This document shows positions 17,557-25,892 of a stretch of 56,289 nt of DNA, piece after piece. The stretch is from JALCLA01 sp965653565 (lineage in GTDB: Bacteria; Pseudomonadota; Gammaproteobacteria; Xanthomonadales; Xanthomonadaceae), in assembly GCA_965653565.1 (NCBI GenBank), contig CBFHAI010000028.1, positions 1-56,289 on the forward strand, written 5' to 3'. A model generated the notes under the pieces. The model was not told the origin of the DNA and ran no database searches. It was given only the letters and a program-made list of their open reading frames with translations. The position numbers and the translations under genes are program-made. Every line of letters begins with the position of its first letter. Within the stretch, counting starts at the first letter, position 1.

Positions 17557-18054
17557 ATGAGGCTTTGGCATTTTCTGGCGGCATCGTTGATCGGAGCTGT
17601 GCTGCTGAGCAGGCAGGCACAGGCTTTCGTCGAAGAGCCTTTCGTCATCCCGACGCAGCCGACGGCAAGCACTCCGATCTGGGTGCATGTGACGGCCGGT
17701 TATTGTCACGCGATCTCGGACGGTGTGTGGGACGCGGAACTGGTTCTGGTGGCGCCGGGGCAGTTGCAGCTGCTGACCGAGGGCGTCGCGTTGTCGCCGG
17801 GGCACCCCTTCTGCATCCATCCGCCCTTCCCGTATCGATTCGACATCGGTGTACTCCCCGTGGGCAAATACACGTTGCAGGTCTTCATCCACGACGACTT
17901 TGCATCTCCCGAACCGATCGGGTTTGGCAGCGTGAGTTTTGTCGTCGCAGCGCCGGCGAGCATCCCATCGTCATCGACGACGACGCTCGCGGTTCTTGTC
18001 GCCGCGCTGGTCGCCTTTGGGGCTTTGGCCGCTCGCGATTCTTTCCATGTATAG
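17557..18054 (+). CDS. Exported protein with C-terminal membrane anchor (CTERM-like)
   Basis: 165 residues from ATG 17557. An N-terminal signal peptide ends near residue 22 (SRQAQA). The body is a beta-rich domain with two or three cysteines that I do not recognise. The end has a short SIPSSST spacer, a hydrophobic helix of about 18 residues (TLAVLVAALVAFGALAAR) and a short polar tail. This tripartite ending resembles IPTL/PEP-CTERM sorting signals processed by rhombosortase or exosortase, but the final basic cluster is weak, so a simple anchor is also possible. The stop falls right where the following subtilase frame opens, suggesting a two-gene unit. Confidence 0.68.
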   Translation: MRLWHFLAASLIGAVLLSRQAQAFVEEPFVIPTQPTASTPIWVHVTAGYCHAISDGVWDAELVLVAPGQLQLLTEGVALSPGHPFCIHPPFPYRFDIGVLPVGKYTLQVFIHDDFASPEPIGFGSVSFVVAAPASIPSSSTTTLAVLVAALVAFGALAARDSFHV

Positions 18055-20516
18055 CTGCAGCGGCCGGCCTGTTCGTCTCGCTCAGCCTGGCGCCGGTGCG
18101 GGTCGTATCTGCGCAGGAGAAGGTGCTGCACGTCCTGCTGTCGGGGAGTCCCTACGCGCCAACGGCTGCCTCCATCGTCGATGGATATGAGTTCGCCGCG
18201 GGTGCGATGCCGCCACTGATCGGGCTCGGCGCGGAAACGCCTATGGAAGCGGAATACCTCATCCCCAAGCGCGCAAGCGGTGCATTTGGCGCATACCTCG
18301 TCGACCATCCGGATACCGCGCGCTCGCGCCTCGAACGCTACATCGTGGTGCATTACGATGCGAGCACCAACCTGTTGACCGCGCGAAATGCGCTGCTCGC
18401 GGATCCGAATGTCGAGCATGCATATATACCTGCAAGTCCTAAGTTCGCGGTCCCGTCCGGCGCGCACATACGACTGACACTCGGCCTGGTAGCGACAACG
18501 CAAGTCTCTACGGATTGGAGCGCGCCGCTGAACGTTTCTGCCGCATGGAAGATCGCAGGCGGCTGGTCGCTCGTCGGAACGGTCGACAGCGGGATTGCGA
18601 CCGCGCATCCAGGCCTCGCAGCGCTCGTCAACGGCCAGTATCAGGGCGGCAATTTTCTCGCGGCTCTCTCTTACGATGTTGGTCGAACCGGAAGCCAAGG
18701 GTGTCAGGCAGCCGGCAACTGTATCGAGCCAAATGTCGATGAAGCGCAAGCGATAGCGGTTGCCGTCGGTGGCGCATGCGACGGAGACGGCGACGGCATG
18801 GCCACGCCAGCTTTTGCCGGGCACGGCACTCATGTCGCGGGATTGATCGGCGCCAAGGGAAACTCCGCGGCCGGCGTGTGCCGCAACTGCGGGATCGCGC
18901 CTTGGCGTGTCGCGCGTGACGTCTGCTTCCTGCAGAGCGGCCAGGTACGCGCGCAGCTCAACGCGGCGGCGGTCGATGCCGCACTGACGATTCAGGCCGA
19001 TCTCGGCGTGCAGGTCATCAATCAGAGCTTTTCGCGGTTGGGATTGGCCCAGGCTCACTGCCAGCTCAATCCGCTCAACAGCGAGTGCCTTGCGCTTGAG
19101 CATGCTGCGGAACGCGGGGTGATGCTGGTGGCGGCTTCGGGTAACGATCGCACGACCATCTCGTTTCCGGCGTCCCATCCGAACGTAGTCGCCACCGGAG
19201 GCTTGGGCACCGATCTTGGATTCTGGAATCGCGATCCGGACGCGCCGCCGAATCATCTCGACCAATGTCCACAACCGCCGATCGTTCTCCAACTCGGACA
19301 AGAGTGCGGCTCGAACTTCACGGTCAATGTCGCCGCCGATCGGCGCCAGGAAGTGACGCTGCCGGCGGAGGCCGTCCATTCGACGATGTATCCGGGCATG
19401 AACTGGAACACCGGTTTGGGATGCGGCGACGGAATCGGCGGGCCGAACGGAGACGGTGTCGGGCCGTGCACCGGAACGTCGATGGCCTCGCCGATCATGG
19501 CGGGTCTCGCCGGCTTGCTGCGCTCGATCAATCCGCTGGTTCTGCCGGGTAATCCGGAGATTGCAGGCGATGCCGAAGGAATTCGCGATGTGGTGGCCGC
19601 TACCACGAGCGAGGCGCAGGTTGGCCAGGCCTGGAATCCACAGTTCGGCTACGGCCGTCCCGATGCGGCAGCTGCGGCGAAGCGGATGCTCGGAACGGTA
19701 CGCGGTCTTCTGGCGCGCAATCGCGCGATTCCGCTTTTCGATTTCGTCAGCACGGCGGCCACCGATCATGCCGTGACGGCATCGCCGCAGGTGGCGATGA
19801 CGCTCGCCTTGACCGAGCCCTGGGTGTGGGCGCCGCGCGGCCCGGCCGTCGCCGGCTATCCAGCGTTTCCAATCGCGCCGAGTGCAGCGATGCCGGCGCC
19901 GCACGCCAGTGCGTTCGTGCTATCGACCGAGTACCGCACCGACCCGAAGCAGCCCGCGCTGATACCGCTGTTTCTGATGAGCCGATCGCGTCCGTGGCCG
20001 CTGGGTTGCACGCCCGGAACGTTCGGGTGCAATCATGCGAATCGCGATTTCATGCTGGTATCCACCACCGCCGCGCTGCAAACCGCCGCGGCGGACGGCT
20101 ACCAGTTGCAGGGGCGGCAGGGTTACCTCTTTCAACCGTGCTCGCCGGAGCCCAGCTGCGTGCCGGCGGCGGCCGAAAAACTCTATCGTCTCTGCAACGC
20201 GGCTGAAGACGACTGCGCGGTCTTTCTGGAGCACGAACTCGCCGCGTTCCAGAATGCCGGCTACACCACCGCCTATCCCGCGGGCAGCGATCCGGTGATG
20301 GGCTACGCCTATCGCAACATCGACGCCGATGGCGACACGCTCATCGACGGTTTCGAGCGCTTGATCGGTACCAATTCGGCCAGTGCAGACTCGGACGGCG
20401 ACGCCGTGGCGGATGGCGTCGAGTATCCGTTGGCGGGCGTTCCGGTATCAGACCCGTGCTCGGGCCCCGCGATCATCTGCACGCAATCGGCGGTGTTCTT
20501 CGACGGATTCGAATAG
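18051..20516 (+). CDS. Secreted subtilisin-like serine protease (S8), start unresolved
   Basis: About 820 residues. Catalytic triad codons are visible: Asp at 18585 (GTVDSGIA), His at 18822 (GHGTHVAG), Ser at 19479 (GTSMASP), with the oxyanion Asn in AASGND. In front is an I9-like propeptide (YIVVHY ... LLADPNVEHAYI). Behind the protease domain is a region of about 250 residues with cysteine pairs, then calcium-binding type-3-like repeats (DADGDTLIDGFE ... ADSDGDAVADGVEYP), ending in FFDGFE. A signal peptide (AAAAGLFVSLSLAPVRVVSA) is encoded from about 18054, yet no ATG, GTG or TTG precedes it in frame. The first usual start is GTG 18096, which would cut the signal. ATG 18046 lies one frame off, so a one-base indel or sequence error is likely. 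Confidence 0.78.
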   Translation: MAAAAGLFVSLSLAPVRVVSAQEKVLHVLLSGSPYAPTAASIVDGYEFAAGAMPPLIGLGAETPMEAEYLIPKRASGAFGAYLVDHPDTARSRLERYIVVHYDASTNLLTARNALLADPNVEHAYIPASPKFAVPSGAHIRLTLGLVATTQVSTDWSAPLNVSAAWKIAGGWSLVGTVDSGIATAHPGLAALVNGQYQGGNFLAALSYDVGRTGSQGCQAAGNCIEPNVDEAQAIAVAVGGACDGDGDGMATPAFAGHGTHVAGLIGAKGNSAAGVCRNCGIAPWRVARDVCFLQSGQVRAQLNAAAVDAALTIQADLGVQVINQSFSRLGLAQAHCQLNPLNSECLALEHAAERGVMLVAASGNDRTTISFPASHPNVVATGGLGTDLGFWNRDPDAPPNHLDQCPQPPIVLQLGQECGSNFTVNVAADRRQEVTLPAEAVHSTMYPGMNWNTGLGCGDGIGGPNGDGVGPCTGTSMASPIMAGLAGLLRSINPLVLPGNPEIAGDAEGIRDVVAATTSEAQVGQAWNPQFGYGRPDAAAAAKRMLGTVRGLLARNRAIPLFDFVSTAATDHAVTASPQVAMTLALTEPWVWAPRGPAVAGYPAFPIAPSAAMPAPHASAFVLSTEYRTDPKQPALIPLFLMSRSRPWPLGCTPGTFGCNHANRDFMLVSTTAALQTAAADGYQLQGRQGYLFQPCSPEPSCVPAAAEKLYRLCNAAEDDCAVFLEHELAAFQNAGYTTAYPAGSDPVMGYAYRNIDADGDTLIDGFERLIGTNSASADSDGDAVADGVEYPLAGVPVSDPCSGPAIICTQSAVFFDGFE

Positions 20517-20528
20517 CCGCTAAGGGCA

Positions 20529-20564
20529 GCCCGTCCTGCAGCGATTACCTGCTGCAGAACGGGC
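20529..20564. terminator. Hairpin between convergent genes
   Basis: Arms 20529-20541 and 20552-20564 (13 bases each, one mismatch; core GCCCGT and CTGCAG pairs) enclose a 10-base loop. It lies 12 bases after the subtilase stop and 27 bases from the M16 peptidase stop on the other strand, so it probably serves as a two-way terminator. T-runs are poor on both sides. Confidence 0.6.
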
Positions 20565-20590
20565 CCAGCGCGAGCTTTTGCGAGCGATCG

Positions 20591-23359
20591 TCAGCGCAAC
20601 ACCTTGCCGTCGGCGTCGATCACCGACACGTTCTCGCCCATCACTTCGCGCAGCGGTTGTTCGATCTTCGACAGATCGCCGACCACGACCCAGGTCTGCG
20701 CTTCGGGTTCGAGCATCTGCGCGGCTTGCAGCACCTGCTCGTCGGTGAGTGCTTCGGTGCGAGTTTTCAAGGTTTCTACGTAGTTGTCGGGGCGGCCGTA
20801 GAGGACGATGCCTGACAGCGCGCCGAGCACGGCGTTGGTGGTTTCGTACTGGCCTGGCAGGGCGCGCACGTTGTTGTCCTGGATCTTGTCGATTTCATCG
20901 GCGCGCGCCGGTTTGCTGCTGGTGAACTCGGCCAGTTCGCGGCGGATTTCCTTCACCGAATCGATCGTCTTGTCGGTCTGCACCGGCGCCCAGATGATCC
21001 ACGGCCGCTGGCCCTGCGCGTTCGACATGAAACTGTAGGCTCCATAGGCCCAGCTCTTGTCTTCGCGCAGGTTCATGTTGAGGCGTGCGGTGAAGGTGCC
21101 GCCGAAGACATCGTTCATCACTTCGGTGGCGAGATAGTGCGGGTCGCGCGTGGACGGCGCGAGTTGGCCGGCCAGGATCATGCTTTGTTCCGCGCCGGGC
21201 TTGTCCATCAGATACACGCGCGTCTGCTTCGCCGGTGCCACCTGCGCGATCAGTTTCGCCGGCTTCGCCTCGTTTGGCGCCTGCCAATCACCGAGCACGC
21301 GATCGAGTGCTGTCGTGATTTCGGCCAGCGTGGTATCGCCGGCGACCAGGATGCGCACATTGTCCGGACGGATCCAGGCCTGATGGAAGGCGCGCAGATC
21401 GTCCGGCGTCAGCGACTTGATCGAGGCCGTCGTGCCCGAGCCGGTGAACGGCATCGCATAGGCGTGGCCTTCGCCGTACAGCAGCGGCGGCAAGGTGCGC
21501 AGCGCGAGCGACGACGGACGCGTCTTCTCCTGCTCGATGCTGGCCAGCCACTGTGCCTGCACGCGCTCGAATTCCTTCTTTTCGAACGCAGGATTGCGCA
21601 CCACATCGGCGAGCAGCGCGAGCGACGGCGCGAGCTTGTCCTTCAGTGCCGACAGCGTGACGTTGGAGGCATCGAGTCCCGAACCGGCGCTCAGATTCGC
21701 GCCGAGGCTTTCGGCTTCGCGCGCGATGGCGAGCGTGGAGCGCGTCTTCGTGCCCTCATCGAGCATGCCCATCGTGAAACTCGAGGTGCCGAGCTTGCCG
21801 CCCTGATCGGCGGCGTAGCCCGCATCGAACAGCAACTGCATGTTGACGATCGGCGTTTCGTGCCGCTCCGCCAGCACGATTTCGATGCCGTTGGACAGCT
21901 TTCCGCGCTGAATCGCCGGGAATTTCAGGTCGGGAAACTGCGCCACTTTCGGCAGGCCGGCCTTGCGATCGACATCGCTCGCGGTTGGCGCGAGCGTCGG
22001 GAACGGTGTGACGGTGAGCGTCAGATCGCCGTTCGCGAGCCAGCGCTGGCCGGCGGCTTTCACGTCCTGCGGCTTGGTGCTGTCGAGAATCTGCCAGCTG
22101 CGGCGATAGCAGCCCGGATCGTTCATGTAGACCGCGCATTCGGCCAGCACGTCGGCCTTGCCGCCGAAGCCGCCGATGCGTTCGATGCCGCGCACGAACC
22201 CGGCGCGGAACTGCGTCAACGCGCGCGACAATTCGTCGGCGGTCGGACCCTGTTCGAGCAAGCGGCGAACTTCTTCATCGATGATCTTTTCAACCTTGGC
22301 CTCGTCGACGCCTTTCTTGACATCGACCTGCACCCAGAACATCGACGACAACTCGAACGGCATCACGAAGGCCGAGGCCGAATCGGCGAGGCGTTCGTTG
22401 TAGACCAGGCGTTCGTACAGACGCGACGTCTTGCCGCTGCCCAACACTGTGGCGAGCAATTGCAGGCGTTCGACATCGGCGTTCGCCAGTTCGGCGACGT
22501 TCCAGCTCTTGTAGATGCGGCTTTGCGCCACGCGATCCTGCATCGTCAGGCGCGACGAATGCTCGCGCTTGGCGACCCAGGTCTGCAGCCGCGTGACCGG
22601 CGGGCCGGCAGGAATGTCGCCGAAATAGCGCGCCATTTTCTGCTTCGCGGTCGGCACGTCGATATCGCCGGCCAGCACCACGACGGTATTGTTCGGGCCG
22701 TAGTAATCGCGGAACCATTGTTTGACGTCGTCGAGCGCGGCGGCGTTCAGATCATCCATCGAACCGATGGTTTCCCAGCGGTAGGGATGGCCTTCCGGAT
22801 AGCTGTATTTCTGGATCGCTTCGAACACTTTGCCGTACGGCTCGTTGTCGCCCTGGCGCTTTTCGTTCTGCACCACGCCGCGTTGTTCGTCCAGCACTTC
22901 CTGCGTGACGGCGCCGAGGAAATGGCCCATGCGGTCCGATTCCATCCACAGCGCCATATCGAGCGCGGTGGTCGGAACGTTCTGGAAATAATTGGTGCGA
23001 TCGAGCCAGGTGGTGCCGTTGATATCGGTGGCGCCGACCTGTTCGAACGGTTTGAAATATTCGTCCTTGTAGTTTTCCGAGCCCTGGAACATCAGGTGCT
23101 CGAACAGATGCGCGAAGCCGGTCTTGCCGAATTTCTCGTCCTTCGAACCGACGTGGTACCACACGCTCACCGCCACGATCGGCGCCTTGCGATCCTCGTG
23201 CACCACCACGCGCAGGCCGTTGGGCAGGGTGAATTCTTCGTAGGGAATATCGGCGACCTGCGCCGCCGCGGGGCCGCAGGCGGCGCTCGCCAGCGCGGCG
23301 GCGAACACACCGGCGCGCAACCGGTTCGTAGGCAGGGGCCGGTTCGAAGACTGGGACAT
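20591..23359 (-). CDS. Exported M16 zinc metallopeptidase (two-domain, insulinase family)
   Basis: 922 residues. An N-terminal signal peptide ends near residue 34 (GPAAAQ). The N-terminal M16 domain has the inverted zinc motif HLFEH at residues 84-88 (GFAHLFEHLMFQGSENY), and the downstream metal glutamate is expected in the NEKRQGDNEPYG helix. A second, catalytically inactive M16-like domain starts near residue 480 (LSNGIEIVLAERHETPIVNMQLLFDAGYAAD). The whole is the common single-chain form of periplasmic M16 peptidases that digest peptides enclosed between the two halves. A possible lipobox at SAAC is weaker than the AAAQ cleavage site. The gene stands alone and converges with the subtilase. 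Confidence 0.92.
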   Translation of the reverse strand: MSQSSNRPLPTNRLRAGVFAAALASAACGPAAAQVADIPYEEFTLPNGLRVVVHEDRKAPIVAVSVWYHVGSKDEKFGKTGFAHLFEHLMFQGSENYKDEYFKPFEQVGATDINGTTWLDRTNYFQNVPTTALDMALWMESDRMGHFLGAVTQEVLDEQRGVVQNEKRQGDNEPYGKVFEAIQKYSYPEGHPYRWETIGSMDDLNAAALDDVKQWFRDYYGPNNTVVVLAGDIDVPTAKQKMARYFGDIPAGPPVTRLQTWVAKREHSSRLTMQDRVAQSRIYKSWNVAELANADVERLQLLATVLGSGKTSRLYERLVYNERLADSASAFVMPFELSSMFWVQVDVKKGVDEAKVEKIIDEEVRRLLEQGPTADELSRALTQFRAGFVRGIERIGGFGGKADVLAECAVYMNDPGCYRRSWQILDSTKPQDVKAAGQRWLANGDLTLTVTPFPTLAPTASDVDRKAGLPKVAQFPDLKFPAIQRGKLSNGIEIVLAERHETPIVNMQLLFDAGYAADQGGKLGTSSFTMGMLDEGTKTRSTLAIAREAESLGANLSAGSGLDASNVTLSALKDKLAPSLALLADVVRNPAFEKKEFERVQAQWLASIEQEKTRPSSLALRTLPPLLYGEGHAYAMPFTGSGTTASIKSLTPDDLRAFHQAWIRPDNVRILVAGDTTLAEITTALDRVLGDWQAPNEAKPAKLIAQVAPAKQTRVYLMDKPGAEQSMILAGQLAPSTRDPHYLATEVMNDVFGGTFTARLNMNLREDKSWAYGAYSFMSNAQGQRPWIIWAPVQTDKTIDSVKEIRRELAEFTSSKPARADEIDKIQDNNVRALPGQYETTNAVLGALSGIVLYGRPDNYVETLKTRTEALTDEQVLQAAQMLEPEAQTWVVVGDLSKIEQPLREVMGENVSVIDADGKVLR

Positions 23360-23498
23360 CAGCTCACTCCTTGGCGCCGCGGCGTGTCCCGCGGGTGTTG
23401 AACGAAACTTCGTGCGCGCCCGCGAGCGCGCTGCGCGGGCATCCTAACTGCCGGCGTCGACCGATACACTAGGCCACAGGTCCCGTGGGGAGTGCGTC

Positions 23499-24197
23499 AT
23501 GGCGAGAGTCTTGGTCACCGGTGCCAATCGCGGTATCGGTCTGGAGTTCGTGCGCCAGCTGCTGGCCCGCGGCGATCGCGTGATCGCGGCCTGCCGCCAT
23601 CCGGGACGCGCCACCGAACTCACCGGCCAGGCCGGCGCGCATCCCGGGCATCTGCATGTGCTGCCGCTCGACGTCACGCGGCCGTCGAGCATCACGGAAC
23701 TCGGCCGCGAAACCGCGATGTTGTTCGATGGTCTGGACCTGTTAATCAACAACGCCGGCGTACTGATCTCGGGCGAACGCTTCGGCAGCGTCTCGGCCGA
23801 CGATCTGGACGCCAGCTTCCGCGCCAACGCGATGGGGCCGCTGCTGCTCACCCAGATGCTGGCGCCGCTGCTGGCCAAGAGCAAACAGGGCCGCGTGATC
23901 AACCTCTCCAGCGTGATGGGCTCGATCGCGCACGTGCGCGAATTCCGCAGCCCCAGCTACGCGATGTCGAAAGCCGCCCTCAACATGGCCACCGCCCTGC
24001 TGGCGCGCGCCATGGCACCGGCCGGCGTCACCGTCGTCGCGCTGCATCCGGGCTGGGTGAAAACCGACATGGGCGGCCCGCAAGCCGAAGTCGACCCGCG
24101 CGACGCGGTGGCCGGCGTCCTGCGCACTGTCGACGCGTTGAAGATCGGCGATTCGGGCAAGTTCCGCGATTGGCAGGGGGCGGAGGTGCCTTGGTAG
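23499..24197 (+). CDS. Short-chain dehydrogenase/reductase (C-factor-like)
   Basis: 232 residues of a classical SDR. NAD(P)-binding motif TGANRGIG is at about residues 7-14, the NNAG motif at about 85, the catalytic Ser in INLSSVMGS, and YxxxK in SYAMSKAAL. The sequence HPGWVKTDMGG after the active site and the short length are typical of the C-factor/CsgA-like subgroup. Substrate not predictable. Stand-alone gene, divergent from the M16 peptidase with about 140 bases between them. It is too short, and of the wrong SDR type, to be the missing OleD. Confidence 0.88.
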   Translation: MARVLVTGANRGIGLEFVRQLLARGDRVIAACRHPGRATELTGQAGAHPGHLHVLPLDVTRPSSITELGRETAMLFDGLDLLINNAGVLISGERFGSVSADDLDASFRANAMGPLLLTQMLAPLLAKSKQGRVINLSSVMGSIAHVREFRSPSYAMSKAALNMATALLARAMAPAGVTVVALHPGWVKTDMGGPQAEVDPRDAVAGVLRTVDALKIGDSGKFRDWQGAEVPW

Positions 24198-24413
24198 AGC
24201 AGGGGTCAGGGGTGAGTGGCTAGGGCGTGTCGATGATCGGCTTTCTATGCATCTCGGCCGACGTGTGTTGACCTTACAGCGCGCCCTCGCCACTCGTCCC
24301 TAGTCCCTTAGCTTCCGCCCCAGCGCATCGTCCCTCCTCGCGCATCGCGCTCCAGAACCCCGTGGCACACGCCTTGCTGGCGTCCCGCCACCTTCCTGCG
24401 TGATGCTTCGCCC

Positions 24414-25892
24414 ATGTCGCTGCGCCTGCGCCTCATCGTCAGCTACACCGCGCTGATTCTCGCCCTAGGTCTGGCGGCGTGGTGGGGCGTGCGTTCGCTG
24501 ACGGCCGATCTCACCGGGGCGCTGGGCGAGACGGCGGCCAGCGTGGGGCGTTCGGTGTTCACCGTGATGCGGCGCGAGCAGCGCGAGGAAATATCCCCGG
24601 ATGAGGAAACCGGACCGCCAGCAGATCTGGCGGGACCTTTGCCCGCTGGCGAAAGCGGCACCAGCGACGGCGAATGGGAGGCGGATCTGCGCGAAGTCAT
24701 GGTGCTGCGCGATCGCCGCACCGATGAGGAAACCATCGCGACCGTCGACCGGCACGCGCCGGCGCCGCACGACGCGGTGCGGGTGATCGTCAACGGACGC
24801 GAGCTGACGGCAGCGGAAATGGCGGCGCACCGCGCCAGACATCCCGATCGGTTCGGCGTCGAACTGGTGCATCGATCGGCGGGCGGCGAGCCGATGCTGT
24901 GGGTCAGCGGGGAGGGATTCGACCGCGCGATTCCGCTACCGAGCACCGGTATCGACGCGGCGCTGGAACGCTACACGCGGCAACTCGGCTGGGGCCTGCT
25001 CGCCTTGCTCGGCGCCGGCCTGCTGTTGTCGGTCTGGCTGGCGCAGCGCGTCACGCGGCCGCTACGCGCGTTGTCGGCCGCCGCGCGCACCGTCGGGCAG
25101 GGCACGCTCGGCGCGCAGGCGCCCGATGGTGGCGTGCCGGAAGTGCGCGAGACGATCGCGGCGTTCAATCGCATGTCGGCGCAGTTGCAGCGGCTCGATG
25201 CCGAAGCCACGGCATTGCGCGCCGATCGCGAATTGGCCGAGCTGGGCGAAATCGGCCGCGGCCTCGCGCACAGCCTGCGCAATCCGATCCACGCGCTCGG
25301 GCTGAGCCTCGAAGCATTGGCCGCGCAAGCCTCCGATCCCGCTGCCGCGCAGTCGCTCGCGCATTCCGGACACGAGCAGTTGCAGCGCGTCGATCAGGCC
25401 TTGCGCGGTTTTCTGGCACTTTCCGCTGGCAATGGCGCGAATTCTCAGCCGGTTTCGTTGCGCGAAGTGATCGACGATGTGCTGCTCGAAGCCAGCCAGC
25501 GGGCGCAGGGCCGCGTGCATTTCGAATGCGCCGGTGACGACGCGCAACTCGATGCGGTGCCGGCCGAACTGCGCGTGATGCTGCATGCGCTGGTGATCAA
25601 TGCGCTCGAAGCCAGTCCGGTCGGAGCGCGCGTCCAGGTGCACGTTGCGCGCACGGGCGAGGCGGTGGTGATCGATGTGATCGACGCAGGCGACGGCGTG
25701 CCCGAGTCGATCCGTGCACGGCTTTTCCAGCCGCATGTGAGCGGCAAACCGCATGGAGCGGGCATGGGTTTGTATCTCGCACAGCGGCTCGCGCGCTTGC
25801 GCTATGCCGGCAATATTTCACTCGAACCTTGCGTACCGTGCGGCACGCGTGCGCAGCTGCTGCTGCATCCGCGCGAGGCGTTGCATGGCTGA
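24414..25892 (+). CDS. Membrane sensor histidine kinase
   Basis: 492 residues. TM1 is about residues 6-26, a periplasmic sensor region with acidic patches is about 27-185, and TM2 is about 190-210, followed by a HAMP linker (RVTRPLRALSAAARTVGQG). The phosphoacceptor is His286 in LAHSLRNPIHALGLSLE, an HxxRNP form typical of NtrB-like kinases. The ATPase domain shows the N box (LHALVINALEAS), G1 (DAGDGVP) and G2 (GAGMGLYL). The stop overlaps the start of the response regulator by 8 bases, so the two form one cognate unit. The signal sensed is not evident. Confidence 0.92.
   Translation: MSLRLRLIVSYTALILALGLAAWWGVRSLTADLTGALGETAASVGRSVFTVMRREQREEISPDEETGPPADLAGPLPAGESGTSDGEWEADLREVMVLRDRRTDEETIATVDRHAPAPHDAVRVIVNGRELTAAEMAAHRARHPDRFGVELVHRSAGGEPMLWVSGEGFDRAIPLPSTGIDAALERYTRQLGWGLLALLGAGLLLSVWLAQRVTRPLRALSAAARTVGQGTLGAQAPDGGVPEVRETIAAFNRMSAQLQRLDAEATALRADRELAELGEIGRGLAHSLRNPIHALGLSLEALAAQASDPAAAQSLAHSGHEQLQRVDQALRGFLALSAGNGANSQPVSLREVIDDVLLEASQRAQGRVHFECAGDDAQLDAVPAELRVMLHALVINALEASPVGARVQVHVARTGEAVVIDVIDAGDGVPESIRARLFQPHVSGKPHGAGMGLYLAQRLARLRYAGNISLEPCVPCGTRAQLLLHPREALHG

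Noticed and set aside
17706..19904. 732-codon open frame antisense to the subtilase
   Set aside because: Arginine-rich translation with no domain, lying opposite a protein with an intact catalytic triad; a product of high GC.
23499..24197. SDR as the missing OleD
   Set aside because: OleD is an extended SDR of about 330 residues. This is a 232-residue classical SDR with C-factor features and lies 11 kb away from oleA.
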